A stretch of DNA of 37,780 nt from a virus (IMGVR_UViG_3300034631_000072:1-37780), one strand, 5' to 3'; shown: positions 8,113-15,735, counted from the first letter of the stretch. Translations and numbers: made by a program. The notes: generated by a model not told the origin, from the sequence alone.

Positions 8113-8567
8113 AAGCAATATATGATAGCATTGAAAACAGAATATTAATAGAAACAAATATAACGGATGTTAGAAGATTTAATAACCAACCATTAATGGT
8201 TGAATCAGGTGCTGATATACTTTATTTACCTTCTGCACTGGTTGAAATAACTGATGTTGAATATAATCATAGAGAAAGAACTAAAGCCTATGGAATATGC
8301 AATATAACAGTTCACATTGTAGAAGAAGTATATAATGGAGAAGACGTATCATTTGATTTATCTGAAGCCGTAGATACTGCTTTGAATCGTTATTCAGATG
8401 GTGTTAATTATCATCCACTTGAATTAATAGGTGTTACACCTGATGATAATTTTACAAACCTTCATGTAATTAAATTAAACTATAGATGTGCATTTGTTGA
8501 TTATATATCACCAAATGAATCTAACCAGCAACAAGTGCAATTAGGTTTAAATATAACACTTAAATAA
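8109..8567 (+). CDS. tail terminator/neck protein (DUF1834/gp37-like)
   Basis: A 152-residue protein whose position (after the gpG-like gene) and strand pattern suggest the Mu gp37/DUF1834 or tail-terminator class. Supporting segments are the N-terminal helix MKAIYDSIENRIL, the strands ALVEITDVEYNHR and YGICNITVHIV, and a C-terminal TNLHVIKLNYRCAFVDY. No catalytic motif is expected. It starts within ATGA, overlapping the upstream stop by 4 bases. The assignment rests on gene order and general fold features, so it is weaker than for its neighbours. An alternative is another head-tail completion protein. Confidence 0.55.
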   Translation: MKAIYDSIENRILIETNITDVRRFNNQPLMVESGADILYLPSALVEITDVEYNHRERTKAYGICNITVHIVEEVYNGEDVSFDLSEAVDTALNRYSDGVNYHPLELIGVTPDDNFTNLHVIKLNYRCAFVDYISPNESNQQQVQLGLNITLK

Positions 8568-8596
8568 ACAGGTATAAACCATACTCTTTATATAGG
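8565..8596 (+). promoter_or_regulatory. Late promoter-like motif L3 (baseplate J-like gene)
   Basis: TAAACA at 8565-8570, a 16-nt spacer, then TTTATATAGG at 8587-8596. Its 14-base 3' block ACTCTTTATATAGG is identical to that of L7 before the tape-measure gene. The next ATG is at 8621. Confidence 0.65.
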
Positions 8597-8620
8597 TGTA
8601 TAAAAAATTATAAACCATTA

Positions 8621-9445
8621 ATGGCACGTTCAATACAAGATAATTTAAACCAAATGATGGAAGTTAAATCTGGTGAACAAGATTTAACACAATTAACCTC
8701 TACTTCTAAGGTAAGTATATACCGTTTGTTCATGTATGTAATTTCAGTTATGATAAATGCACATGAACAATCATGGGAGTTATTTAAAAAGAAGCTGGAA
8801 CAAATAGCTGATGAAAGCAACATAGGCACACCACAATGGCTACAGCGTATGGTGTTGCTGTATCAACACGGTTCTACATTGGTAGTAAATAATGATACGG
8901 TGGTATATAATACCATTGATGAAAGCAAAAAGATTATTACAAGGTGTGCAGTTAAAGAGAATGATGTAAACCGTACTGTGATAGTGAAGGTAGCAAAAGA
9001 TTCAGCTGGTTCCTTAACAAAACTTACTGATGATGAAGTTGCTGGTTTACGTTCCTACATACGCCAAATCAAAATGGCGGGTACTAAAATTATTGTTACT
9101 ACTATGGATGCCGACCGTGTAGCCGTGAATGTTGAAATTTACTATGATGCTGCATATCTACCAGCTGATGTAAAGGCTGGTGTGATAGCTGCAATTAACA
9201 ATTACTTCAAAGAATTAGATTTTAGTGGTACTGTATACATTAGTAGGTTACAGGATTCAATACAGGCTGTGATAGGGGTGAAAGATGTGGTTGTTCACAA
9301 TATGGTTTGTAGGATAGATACAGATGCTATTGGTAATGCTACTACAATAGAAAGGTTCTATGAATCCTTTGCTGGTTATGTTCTACCAGAATCTACAACA
9401 GGTTACACATTAGAAGATACAATTATCATGCATCCATTCGAGTAA
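8621..9445 (+). CDS. baseplate J-like protein
   Basis: A 274-residue protein resembling the baseplate J/gp47 family. The middle and C-terminal part shows the repeated alpha/beta ring-forming pattern: LTDDEVAGLRSYIRQIKMAGTKIIVTTMDADRVAVNVEIYYD (about 139-180), then VKAGVIAAINNYFKELDFSGTVYISRLQDSIQAVIGVKDVVV (about 187-228), typical of gpJ wedges. The N-terminus is a Bacteroidota-type variant. Its location between the neck genes and the capsid, rather than after the hub, is unusual for Mu-like phages. It begins directly after late motif L3. Confidence 0.75.
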   Translation: MARSIQDNLNQMMEVKSGEQDLTQLTSTSKVSIYRLFMYVISVMINAHEQSWELFKKKLEQIADESNIGTPQWLQRMVLLYQHGSTLVVNNDTVVYNTIDESKKIITRCAVKENDVNRTVIVKVAKDSAGSLTKLTDDEVAGLRSYIRQIKMAGTKIIVTTMDADRVAVNVEIYYDAAYLPADVKAGVIAAINNYFKELDFSGTVYISRLQDSIQAVIGVKDVVVHNMVCRIDTDAIGNATTIERFYESFAGYVLPESTTGYTLEDTIIMHPFE

Positions 9446-9470
9446 TGAAGCATGAAATTTATACAACATA

Positions 9471-9965
9471 ATGATATATATGAATAAACTAAATTTTATA
9501 AAGTTAATACAGTTACTGTTACCACCACCTAAAAGAAAACCTAAAATAGTAGCATATCTAAATACATTAATAATACCAATTCAAACTTTCAATAATTGGA
9601 TTTCTGATGTGTATTATAAAGATGTTACAAGAAGAACAAGGTGGAACGCACAAACACTATTATTTAGTAAAGCCCTAAATGATTTACATAATGGTGGTTC
9701 ATTGATTAAGCAAATATATATTGATGGTTCAGTATCAGAAATGGAACAGATTTATTTTTATAATGAAGATGAAAACCAACCAGTATATTTTTTTAATGAA
9801 GCTGAAGCTAAACCTGTATATCTATTCAATGAATTAGAATATGAATCTGATTTTGATTTTGTTGTAATGTATCCTTCTGAATTATCTGTTATTGAAAAGC
9901 AAATTGAAGCATCAGTTAAGAAATATAAATTGGCTGGTGCTACTTATAAAATGCAAGCATATTAA
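9471..9965 (+). CDS. baseplate/tail protein with three 11-residue repeats
   Basis: A 164-residue protein that follows the J-like gene, the usual place of a gp48/tail protein I-type wedge protein. The N-terminus is basic and helical, and KDVTRRTRWNAQTLLFSKALNDL resembles tail-joining proteins. Residues 94-126 are three tandem copies of an 11-residue unit (IYFYNEDENQP, VYFFNEAEAKP, VYLFNELEYES). The C-terminal part ends in a predicted strand/helix with VMYP. Two in-frame ATGs (9471 and 9480) are possible; the second is preceded by a better A/T-rich context. The assignment to the wedge is by position; the repeats are seen directly. Confidence 0.5.
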   Translation: MIYMNKLNFIKLIQLLLPPPKRKPKIVAYLNTLIIPIQTFNNWISDVYYKDVTRRTRWNAQTLLFSKALNDLHNGGSLIKQIYIDGSVSEMEQIYFYNEDENQPVYFFNEAEAKPVYLFNELEYESDFDFVVMYPSELSVIEKQIEASVKKYKLAGATYKMQAY

Positions 9966-9982
9966 AAAATAAGAAACGATGA

Positions 9983-10885
9983 ATGAATAAGAAATTAATT
10001 ACTTCACTTCCTGCAGGTGGTGTGGGTTTTAACAATGAAGATTTTCTATTAGTCCAAAATGAAATACGTGAAGAAGTAGGTGCAATACTTGAAGGGTTAG
10101 ATACTGCAATGGTAGTAAAAGGATGTAATACATCCGTTAGTGGTGGTAATGTAACTATACAATCAGGTGTAGTATTTGTAGATAAGCAGATAATGTATTT
10201 TGGTGGTTATACTGGTACATATCCAGTATATGTTAAAGCAGGTGTAGAACAAAGAGAACAACGTTTATTTAAGGATGGATTTAGTAAAGATAAATATGTT
10301 ACTGTTCAGGCAATGGCACAAACAACAGTACCATTATCTGGTGGTTATATTACATTTAATCCAACACCAAATAAAGTATTTAAAGATTTAATTACAGCAT
10401 CAGAATCATCAGCACGTGCAACAGCTGTTACCAATCTACAAAACAATTTGAACACAGAAATTACAGCCCGTACTAACGCTGATACAAATTTACAAAATAG
10501 TGTTAATGCATTGAGTGCTGGTAAATTAGATGCTGCATTTAATTCAGGGTGGACTGAAATAACACCATATAATGCTGGTGCTTCATTATCAAACGCTTCT
10601 TCATACTGGAATTTAGCGTATAGAAGGGATGCAAGAGGACAAGTTTTTTTTAGGGGTAACATTAGATTAGCAGCTAATTTTAGTGGCGTTGCATTTCGCC
10701 TATCTGGTAGTTATACACCAACAAGAAATGCAATTCTTCGTGTACATGATTTAAGTTTAAACCCTTATCATGCAATAGTTGTAATTGCACTTAACACAAG
10801 TACGGGTGTATGTGATGTTAGTATTTCTGCTAATAATGTTGCTTCAGCGGAATTTAGTTTCGATGGTCAAAGCTATTGGATTTAA
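9983..10885 (+). CDS. tail fibre or baseplate tip protein
   Basis: A 300-residue protein. The N-terminal half (about 1-140) resembles a baseplate-attachment domain found after gp48-type genes: LPAGGVGFNNEDFLLVQNEI, then SGGNVTIQSGVVFVDKQIMYFGG. A middle coiled-coil follows (about 140-180, with NLQNNLNTEITARTNADTNLQNS). The C-terminal 115 residues are a beta-rich tip with Trp, Gly and Asn, starting WTEITPYNAG and ending FSFDGQSYWI, typical of receptor-contacting fibre ends. It starts at ATG 9983; an out-of-frame ATG four bases earlier opens a 3-codon frame. It is the first of three fibre-like proteins in the window, and the only one upstream of the capsid. Confidence 0.65.
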   Translation: MNKKLITSLPAGGVGFNNEDFLLVQNEIREEVGAILEGLDTAMVVKGCNTSVSGGNVTIQSGVVFVDKQIMYFGGYTGTYPVYVKAGVEQREQRLFKDGFSKDKYVTVQAMAQTTVPLSGGYITFNPTPNKVFKDLITASESSARATAVTNLQNNLNTEITARTNADTNLQNSVNALSAGKLDAAFNSGWTEITPYNAGASLSNASSYWNLAYRRDARGQVFFRGNIRLAANFSGVAFRLSGSYTPTRNAILRVHDLSLNPYHAIVVIALNTSTGVCDVSISANNVASAEFSFDGQSYWI

Positions 10886-10916
10886 ACAAATAAAAAATAA
10901 TGCTTTAAATATATAG
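10883..10916 (+). promoter_or_regulatory. Late promoter-like motif L4 (prohead protease)
   Basis: TAAACA at 10883-10888, a 15-nt spacer, then TTTAAATATATAG at 10904-10916, ending one base before the protease ATG. If used with normal spacing, transcription starts at or beside the ATG, giving a leaderless mRNA. Confidence 0.55.
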
Positions 10917-12122
10917 ATGGAATTTAAATATACACATATAAATAAATTAAAAAATACTGCTTCAATGTACATTGATGGTACTATTGGTGTAGATATTATT
11001 GGTTCTGAATTTGCAAAAGAATTAAGACAATTAGAAAATCTTAATCCTATTAGCGTTGATGTTAGAATTAATTCAGGTGGTGGTTCAGTAATAGATGGGT
11101 ATGATATTTTAGACGCAATATTAGAATCACCATTAAATGTATACACAACAGCATATGGTTTAGCTGGTTCAATGGCTGGTGTTATACTTATGGCTGGTAA
11201 GAAAGTTAGAATGACAGAGAACGGTATTTTTATGGTTCATTCTGTTAGTGGTCCTAAGAATCAAGATGTAGTAGATAAATACAATGCTTCATTGATTTCA
11301 ATATTTGCTGGTAGAACCAACGTAAAGCGTAATTACCTAAATAAGCTTATGAAAGGTGATAATTATTTTACGGCTATTGAATCACTATCTGCAGGCTTCA
11401 TAGATGAAGTATTACCAACAAAACAGAAAGTAAGTGTTGATATTAAAAATTCTTCTATTGATGAAATAGTAAACGTATTTAATAAAATTAAAAATGATGA
11501 TATGAATGATACTAATAATGAATTAGAAAATAATGTTGAACAAATTGTTGAAGTAATTAATGAAGTTGAAACAGCACCAGAAGTTGTTGAAGAAGTAGTT
11601 AATGAAGAAGAACAACCAGAAGAAGAAGCAACACCAGAAGCTAAACCAGAAGAAGTTGATTTAACAGAAATGAAAAAGCAATTAGAAGATTTAGTTAAAG
11701 TTAATGAAGACCTTTTAAAGCAATTAGCAGAAGTTAAACAGGCACATAATACATTAATTGAAAAAGAGAATACCAGAATTAAAGGTGAAAAAGAAGCATT
11801 GAAAGCACAAGTTGTTAATGCTGCAATTGAAGCTGGTAAATTTGGTGAAGATGTTAAATCTACATGGCTAAACTTTTTAGAAATTGATTTTGATGGTGCT
11901 AAAAAAGCTATTGATGTTATTGTAACAAATAAAGCAAGTGTTGATATAATGAATGTTGTTAATGCTGGTAAATCTGCTAAACCTGATATGACTTTAAGGC
12001 AATTAGAAAAGACAAACCCTAAAGAAGTAGCAAGAATTAAAACAGAAACACCAGAAATCTTTAATGAAATGTATAAAGAAGAATATGGTGTTTATCCTTC
12101 AAGTTACAAGCCTTCTATCTAA
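10917..12122 (+). CDS. ClpP-like prohead protease fused to scaffold domain
   Basis: A 401-residue head maturation protease with a scaffold tail. The N-terminal 180 residues are ClpP/S14-like: DVRINSGGGSVIDGYDILDAI (48-68) forms the oxyanion-side strand, GLAGSMAG carries the nucleophile S85, and GIFMVHSVSG carries H108. The GDNYFTAIESLSAGFIDEVLP segment closes the fold and contains the likely acidic partner. From about residue 190 the protein is acidic and coiled-coil (EEEQPEEEATPEAKPEEVD, then Lys/Glu/Gln heptads), as in capsid scaffolds. The last 70 residues look like a capsid-binding end. It lies directly before the capsid gene, as expected. Confidence 0.88.
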   Translation: MEFKYTHINKLKNTASMYIDGTIGVDIIGSEFAKELRQLENLNPISVDVRINSGGGSVIDGYDILDAILESPLNVYTTAYGLAGSMAGVILMAGKKVRMTENGIFMVHSVSGPKNQDVVDKYNASLISIFAGRTNVKRNYLNKLMKGDNYFTAIESLSAGFIDEVLPTKQKVSVDIKNSSIDEIVNVFNKIKNDDMNDTNNELENNVEQIVEVINEVETAPEVVEEVVNEEEQPEEEATPEAKPEEVDLTEMKKQLEDLVKVNEDLLKQLAEVKQAHNTLIEKENTRIKGEKEALKAQVVNAAIEAGKFGEDVKSTWLNFLEIDFDGAKKAIDVIVTNKASVDIMNVVNAGKSAKPDMTLRQLEKTNPKEVARIKTETPEIFNEMYKEEYGVYPSSYKPSI

Positions 12123-12162
12123 CAGCGCACTTTTATAATAGTCTTCCTTCATAGTGCTGTAT

Positions 12163-12188
12163 AAACCCTCTTTTCGGAGGGTTTTTTT
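12163..12188 (+). terminator. Intrinsic terminator after protease gene
   Basis: Perfect 8-bp stem AAACCCTC / GAGGGTTT with loop TTTTCG, followed by a T-tract. It separates the protease-scaffold gene from the capsid gene and stands just upstream of late motif L5. Confidence 0.85.
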
Positions 12189-12202
12189 ATGCCATATCTA
12201 AA

Positions 12203-12236
12203 TAAACAAATAACAGCTATCACTTTACATAGATAG
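12203..12236 (+). promoter_or_regulatory. Late promoter-like motif L5 (major capsid)
   Basis: TAAACA at 12203-12208, a 15-nt spacer, then TTTACATAG at 12224-12232. It follows the terminator at 12163-12188 and would give the capsid gene its own transcript with a leader of roughly 50 nt. Confidence 0.6.
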
Positions 12237-12282
12237 CTAACAAAACATAAAGGTTAGCAAACAAATTAAAAATTAAGCTAAC
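12236..12282 (+). promoter_or_regulatory. Competing inverted repeats in the capsid mRNA leader
   Basis: GCTAAC at 12236-12241 and again at 12277-12282 flank GTTAGC at 12253-12258. The central arm can pair with either copy, but not both. The second copy ends four bases before the capsid ATG. An additional AGCTATC / GATAGCT pair (12215-12221, 12232-12238) overlaps the promoter. A translation or decay switch is possible. Confidence 0.4.
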
Positions 12283-12286
12283 AAGA

Positions 12287-13195
12287 ATGGCATTAGAAAA
12301 AGAAATTTGGATTAAGGACATCCAAGAACGTATTACAGAAACTGTTGAATTTCTTCAATATACAACAGACCATAGCGAATACATTAAATACAAGTCTGTT
12401 CACGTACCACAGGCTGGTAATATTATGTCGGTTGAAGTTAACAGAAATAGTTTTCCAGCACCTTTAAAAAGACGTACTGACGATGAATTGATTTATAAAA
12501 CTAATCAGTATACAACAGACCCTGTACATATTCCATCAATTGAAGTATTTCAAATCAATTATGATAAAAGAATGAGTATGTACAAAGAAGGTTATGATTT
12601 TATGGCTGAAGTATTGGCAATGGATGCACTATATGCATATGCAAAAGATTCAGCAACAATTAGAACCACAGGTTCAAGTTCAGATTTTGCATTAGCCAAA
12701 GGTGCAACAGGTAATAGAAAAGCTATTACACTGGTGGATGTTAGAAAAGCAGCACAAATATTAGATAAACAAGGTGTACCATCTACAGATAGATATTTAG
12801 CACTTCCTTCTGATATGTACCATGAATTACTTGCTGTTGAAGCTGTTCAAAACAACGCTTTTAACGGCTACCTATTGGCAATGAAAGATGGTCAGGTTCC
12901 AGAAATCGCAGGTTTCAAAATTCTAAAAAGAAACAACTTAGTAACTACTGATGGTGCTGGTGTTGCATTGGCTTATGATAAAGATTATGCAGGTACAGCA
13001 ACTGATAACGTAGCTGCTATTGCATGGCATCCATCATTTGTTGCTAAAGCAATGGGTGCAACAAATGTATACTTCAAAGAACAAGACCCACAATTATTTG
13101 GTGATGCAATCAGCTTTGAACAATGGGCTGGTTTCTCTAAACTAAGAAAAGATAACAAAGGTGTTGTAGTAATTGCACAAGACGCTGTAGTATAA
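12287..13195 (+). CDS. major capsid protein
   Basis: A 302-residue protein placed directly after the protease-scaffold, in the major-capsid position. Supporting features are the helix DVRKAAQILDKQGVPSTDRYLALPSDMYHELL (about 145-176), a typical HK97-fold segment in which a 'P...R..vl.p..y..L' motif leads into the A-domain. The VPEIAGFKILKRNNL strand and the C-terminal AIAWHPSFVAKAM...QLFGDAISFEQWAGFSKLR block also fit. No large N-terminal delta domain is present, consistent with a separate scaffold on the protease. It is flanked by its own promoter-like motif and a strong terminator, fitting the need for high expression. Confidence 0.85.
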   Translation: MALEKEIWIKDIQERITETVEFLQYTTDHSEYIKYKSVHVPQAGNIMSVEVNRNSFPAPLKRRTDDELIYKTNQYTTDPVHIPSIEVFQINYDKRMSMYKEGYDFMAEVLAMDALYAYAKDSATIRTTGSSSDFALAKGATGNRKAITLVDVRKAAQILDKQGVPSTDRYLALPSDMYHELLAVEAVQNNAFNGYLLAMKDGQVPEIAGFKILKRNNLVTTDGAGVALAYDKDYAGTATDNVAAIAWHPSFVAKAMGATNVYFKEQDPQLFGDAISFEQWAGFSKLRKDNKGVVVIAQDAVV

Positions 13196-13221
13196 TCCTT
13201 TTTTTTAACAACTCTATAACA

Positions 13222-13257
13222 AAAGCCAACCAATGATTTTAGTTGGTTGGCTTTTTT
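13222..13257 (+). terminator. Intrinsic terminator after capsid gene
   Basis: Perfect 12-bp stem AAAGCCAACCAA / TTGGTTGGCTTT with a 9-base loop and a T-tract. No late-type motif is seen between it and the sheath gene, so the sheath and tube genes probably rely on read-through or on an unrecognised promoter. Confidence 0.88.
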
Positions 13258-13286
13258 ACTAAAATAAAAAATATATGAAATAAAAA

Positions 13287-14438
13287 ATGCCTACAAATGA
13301 TATAAAATTTGTGTTGTCTACAAATGGTTTAGGTAGGAGGTTAGCAAGTGTTGACGGTGTAACAGGTGTTGTATTTTACAGTGCTACTTTACCAAGTGGT
13401 TTTTCTGTTAATGATAGAATCAAAACAATTTATTCTACTAAACAAGCAGAAGCATTAGGTATTACATCAACCACATTTGGTTTAATCCATTACCAAATAT
13501 CAGAATTTTTCCGTGTTAATGCTGATGGTAAATTATACGTTAGTATTAATGCAGTTCCTGCAACAACTTATGATTTCAGTGAAGTAACTAAACTGGTAAA
13601 CTTTTCTGATGGTGAAATCAAAGTTGTTGGTGTATTGGCTAATGCATTGGTATATGCCACAACACAAGTTGCAACACTTAACACTATTGCAACAAATCTT
13701 TTCAATGAACATAAGCCTGTTTCAGTATTGTACGCTGCAGAATATTCAACATTCACAGCTGCTACAATCCCAACGGCTAAATCTAATGCACCTTATGTAA
13801 CAGTGGTATTAGCTGAAGATGGTGCTGGTGCTGGTAAAGCATTACGCACAAGTTCAGGTAAATCAGTAAGTGCTTTAGGTGCTTCACTTGGTGCTGTTAG
13901 CCGTGCTAAGGTAAATGAATGTTTGGGTTGGCGTAGAAAATTCAATATGTCAAACGGTATTGAATTAGAAGTACCTGCATTATGTACTGGTGAATTAGTA
14001 AGAGATATCACAACTACACAAAAGAATGATTTAAAAGATAAAGGTTTCCTTTTACTTGAAAAACAAACTGGTTACGCTGGTACATTCTATGTTGATTCCC
14101 TTACATCAGATATTTCAACATCTGATTTATCTACACTTGAAAATGTAAGAACTCTTAACAAGTCAATAATGGCACTTAGAACTGCTTTATTGCCTGATTT
14201 AATGAGTCCTTTAACATTAACTGATGGTAAATTATCAGCACTTACTATCGCACACTTTGAAGTGCTTGCAACACAAGCATTAGAAGCAATGAAAGCTGAT
14301 GGTGAATTATCGTATTTTGAAGTTCTAATTAATCCTGAACAAGATGTATTAGGTACTTCAAAATTAGAACTAACTGTAAAGCTAATTCCACAGGGTGTTG
14401 CACGTGAAATACAAGTAAATATTGGCTTTACAAAATAA
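13287..14438 (+). CDS. tail sheath protein (DUF2586-like)
   Basis: A 383-residue contractile tail sheath protein. The order capsid, sheath, tube, chaperone, tape measure is that of myoviruses. Internal features: an N-terminal domain with GVVFYSATLPSGFSVNDRIKTIYSTKQAEALG (about 26-57), a Rossmann-like middle with PYVTVVLAEDGAGAGKALR, and the conserved C-terminal assembly part (VRTLNKSIMALRTALLPDLMSPLTLTDGKL..., then EVLINPEQDVLGTSKLELTVKLIPQGVAREIQVNIGF), whose last strand inserts into neighbouring subunits in known sheaths. An ATG at 13275, in frame but separated by a stop, opens a 2-codon frame. The presence of a sheath makes this a contractile phage. Confidence 0.87.
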   Translation: MPTNDIKFVLSTNGLGRRLASVDGVTGVVFYSATLPSGFSVNDRIKTIYSTKQAEALGITSTTFGLIHYQISEFFRVNADGKLYVSINAVPATTYDFSEVTKLVNFSDGEIKVVGVLANALVYATTQVATLNTIATNLFNEHKPVSVLYAAEYSTFTAATIPTAKSNAPYVTVVLAEDGAGAGKALRTSSGKSVSALGASLGAVSRAKVNECLGWRRKFNMSNGIELEVPALCTGELVRDITTTQKNDLKDKGFLLLEKQTGYAGTFYVDSLTSDISTSDLSTLENVRTLNKSIMALRTALLPDLMSPLTLTDGKLSALTIAHFEVLATQALEAMKADGELSYFEVLINPEQDVLGTSKLELTVKLIPQGVAREIQVNIGFTK

Positions 14439-14457
14439 AAAATAATGTATAATATAA

Positions 14458-14874
14458 ATGTTAGTTAATGGTTTAACATATTCATGGGCAGATATTGTAT
14501 GTACTATTGCAAACGTTCCATTAAATGGTATCAGTGCAATTAAGTATAATGATAAACAAGAAAAAGTAGATAACCGTGGTGCAGGTTCAAAACCTGTTAA
14601 CCGTGGTTACGGTGCATATGAAGCAACAGCTTCTATAACTTTACATATTGATGAAATTTTAGCTTTACAAAAATCTTCTTCTACAGGTTCATTGTTGGAT
14701 ATTCCACCATTTACCATAACAGTAATGTTTGCAAAACCAAATGGTACTGGTGTTGTAGTTGATAAAATTTTGAATTGTGAATTTAAATCTAATGGTAGAG
14801 ATATGAAAACAGGTGATACACTAATTGAAACAGAATTAGAACTTATTGTATCTGAAATTGTGTGGAGTAAGTAA
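14458..14874 (+). CDS. tail tube protein
   Basis: A 138-residue protein immediately after the sheath, the standard place for the inner tail tube. It has the expected small beta-barrel character: SWADIVCTIANVPLNGISAIKYND, GYGAYEATASITLHIDEILALQ, PPFTITVMFAKPN and a final strand pair MKTGDTLIETELELIVSEIVW, resembling Mu-like and pyocin-like tube proteins. The start at ATG 14458 follows an out-of-frame ATG at 14445 that opens a 7-codon frame. The gene is followed by a strong terminator and the tail chaperone. Confidence 0.82.
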   Translation: MLVNGLTYSWADIVCTIANVPLNGISAIKYNDKQEKVDNRGAGSKPVNRGYGAYEATASITLHIDEILALQKSSSTGSLLDIPPFTITVMFAKPNGTGVVVDKILNCEFKSNGRDMKTGDTLIETELELIVSEIVWSK

Positions 14875-14896
14875 ATTAACAATACATAAAAGTCAT

Positions 14897-14927
14897 AAGG
14901 AAAACTGATAAACAGTTTTCCTTTTTT
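14897..14927 (+). terminator. Intrinsic terminator after tail tube gene
   Basis: Perfect 11-bp stem AAGGAAAACTG / CAGTTTTCCTT with loop ATAAA and a six-T tract. The TAAACA box of late motif L6 lies in its loop and right arm, so the terminator and promoter are interleaved. Confidence 0.88.
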
Positions 14928-14940
14928 CATTTATATAAGG
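14909..14940 (+). promoter_or_regulatory. Late promoter-like motif L6 (tail chaperone)
   Basis: TAAACA at 14909-14914, a 15-nt spacer, then TTTATATAAGG at 14930-14940. The chaperone ATG is at 14966. Confidence 0.6.
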
Positions 14941-14965
14941 GAAGATTAAAAAATAAAAGTGTATT

Positions 14966-15481
14966 ATGAATTATAACGTAGAAGTAAATGGTTTAAAAGC
15001 AATTATTGCTAAAGGTAGTGTAGATGATAGAAAAAATGTTATCACAAGTTTTATAAATGATGTTGATAATTATTTTGATGTAGCAGAAGATTTTGTTAGA
15101 AAATACTTTGTATCAGGTGATGATTTATTTTCTGATTCTGATGCTTTATTTAGTGTATGTACTAAACTTGGTGAAATGGTTGCTTTCAATTCAGCTAAAT
15201 ATTCACCTAAAAAAGATGGTGGTTTTATTGTTGAAGTTACAAAAGAAGATGGTACTAAATTGATAGCAGAATATTCAAAAGCTTCTGTTGATTTGAAAAA
15301 AGAATTATTCAAAGCAGCAAGAAAAGGATTAAGAAATAATTTTGCTATTGGTGAAATTATTTTATTGAAATCTTTTGTATCAGGTGATGATTTAATTTCT
15401 GATTCAGAAGTATTTGCTTCTGCAGCTTGGTTAGCAGCATTGAATGTTGAATTCAGTGATGTAACTATAAAAAAAAATTAA
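14966..15481 (+). CDS. tail assembly chaperone, short form (G-type)
   Basis: A 171-residue protein between tube and tape measure, the usual slot of the tail assembly chaperone. It has an acidic, helical composition and two similar FVSGDDLISDSE/FVSGDDLFSDSD elements (about residues 49-60 and 140-151), so the protein may contain an internal duplication. The gene ends in nine consecutive A residues just before its stop. A 60-codon frame without a usable start continues in the -1 frame, the classical arrangement for making a longer chaperone (GT type) by programmed frameshifting. The short form is made without the shift. It acts on the tape-measure protein during tail assembly and is not a virion component. 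Confidence 0.8.
   Translation: MNYNVEVNGLKAIIAKGSVDDRKNVITSFINDVDNYFDVAEDFVRKYFVSGDDLFSDSDALFSVCTKLGEMVAFNSAKYSPKKDGGFIVEVTKEDGTKLIAEYSKASVDLKKELFKAARKGLRNNFAIGEIILLKSFVSGDDLISDSEVFASAAWLAALNVEFSDVTIKKN
15469..15475 (+). other. -1 ribosomal frameshift slippery site (A AAA AAA)
   Basis: In the chaperone frame the bases read A-AAA-AAA at 15469-15475, within a nine-A run, two codons before the stop at 15479. Slipping back one base gives Lys-Lys, then continues into the open -1 frame to 15654. This is a standard slippery heptamer in the standard gene position. Confidence 0.75.
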
Positions 15482-15654
15482 TTGATAACGAAATAAGCAC
15501 CGAAAAAGGGTTAGACCATTTTAGAAAGATTGATGCATTGATAAGGTTTCATTTGCATTTAAATCCTGATGAATTGGAAGAAGATAATTATGTTGAAATA
15601 TGGCATGGTTTAAAATGGGTGTTGGTTGAACAGGGTATAATGAAATTTGAATAA
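15475..15654 (+). CDS. tail assembly chaperone, frameshift extension (T part)
   Basis: A 59-residue extension in the -1 frame relative to the chaperone gene, reading from KLIDNEISTEKGLDHF to VLVEQGIMKFE. It has no ATG near its beginning (the only one lies four codons before the end), no space for its own start, and overlaps the end of the chaperone gene. It is therefore best explained as the C-terminal part of a fused product of about 230 residues. Sequence features are those of tape-measure-binding T domains: RKIDALIRFHLHLNPDELEEDNYVEIWHGLKWVL, with a charged helix and conserved Trp positions. The mid-gene slippery run and gene order support translation by frameshifting. An intrinsic terminator overlaps its stop codon. 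Confidence 0.75.
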   Translation, partial: KLIDNEISTEKGLDHFRKIDALIRFHLHLNPDELEEDNYVEIWHGLKWVLVEQGIMKFE

Positions 15655-15678
15655 GGTAGTTTAACAACTACCTTTTTT
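15653..15678 (+). terminator. Intrinsic terminator after tail chaperone
   Basis: Perfect 9-bp stem AAGGTAGTT / AACTACCTT with a 4-base loop and T-tract, starting inside the stop codon of the frameshift extension. Late motif L7 follows 7 bases later. Confidence 0.85.
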
Positions 15679-15685
15679 CTTTTTA

Positions 15686-15717
15686 TAAACACAGAATTAG
15701 GTAACTCTTTATATAGG
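15686..15717 (+). promoter_or_regulatory. Late promoter-like motif L7 (tape measure and tail operon)
   Basis: TAAACA at 15686-15691, a 16-nt spacer, then TTTATATAGG at 15708-15717. It shares ACTCTTTATATAGG exactly with L3. The tape-measure start (GTG) is at 15736, leaving a leader of about 15 nt. Confidence 0.65.
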
Positions 15718-15735
15718 AAAATGAACCTGTTTTAA

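Noticed and set aside
12130-12141. CTTTTATAATAG as a late promoter upstream of the capsid
   Set aside because: It lacks a -35 box at the right spacing and would fire into the terminator at 12163-12188; L5 is the better candidate.
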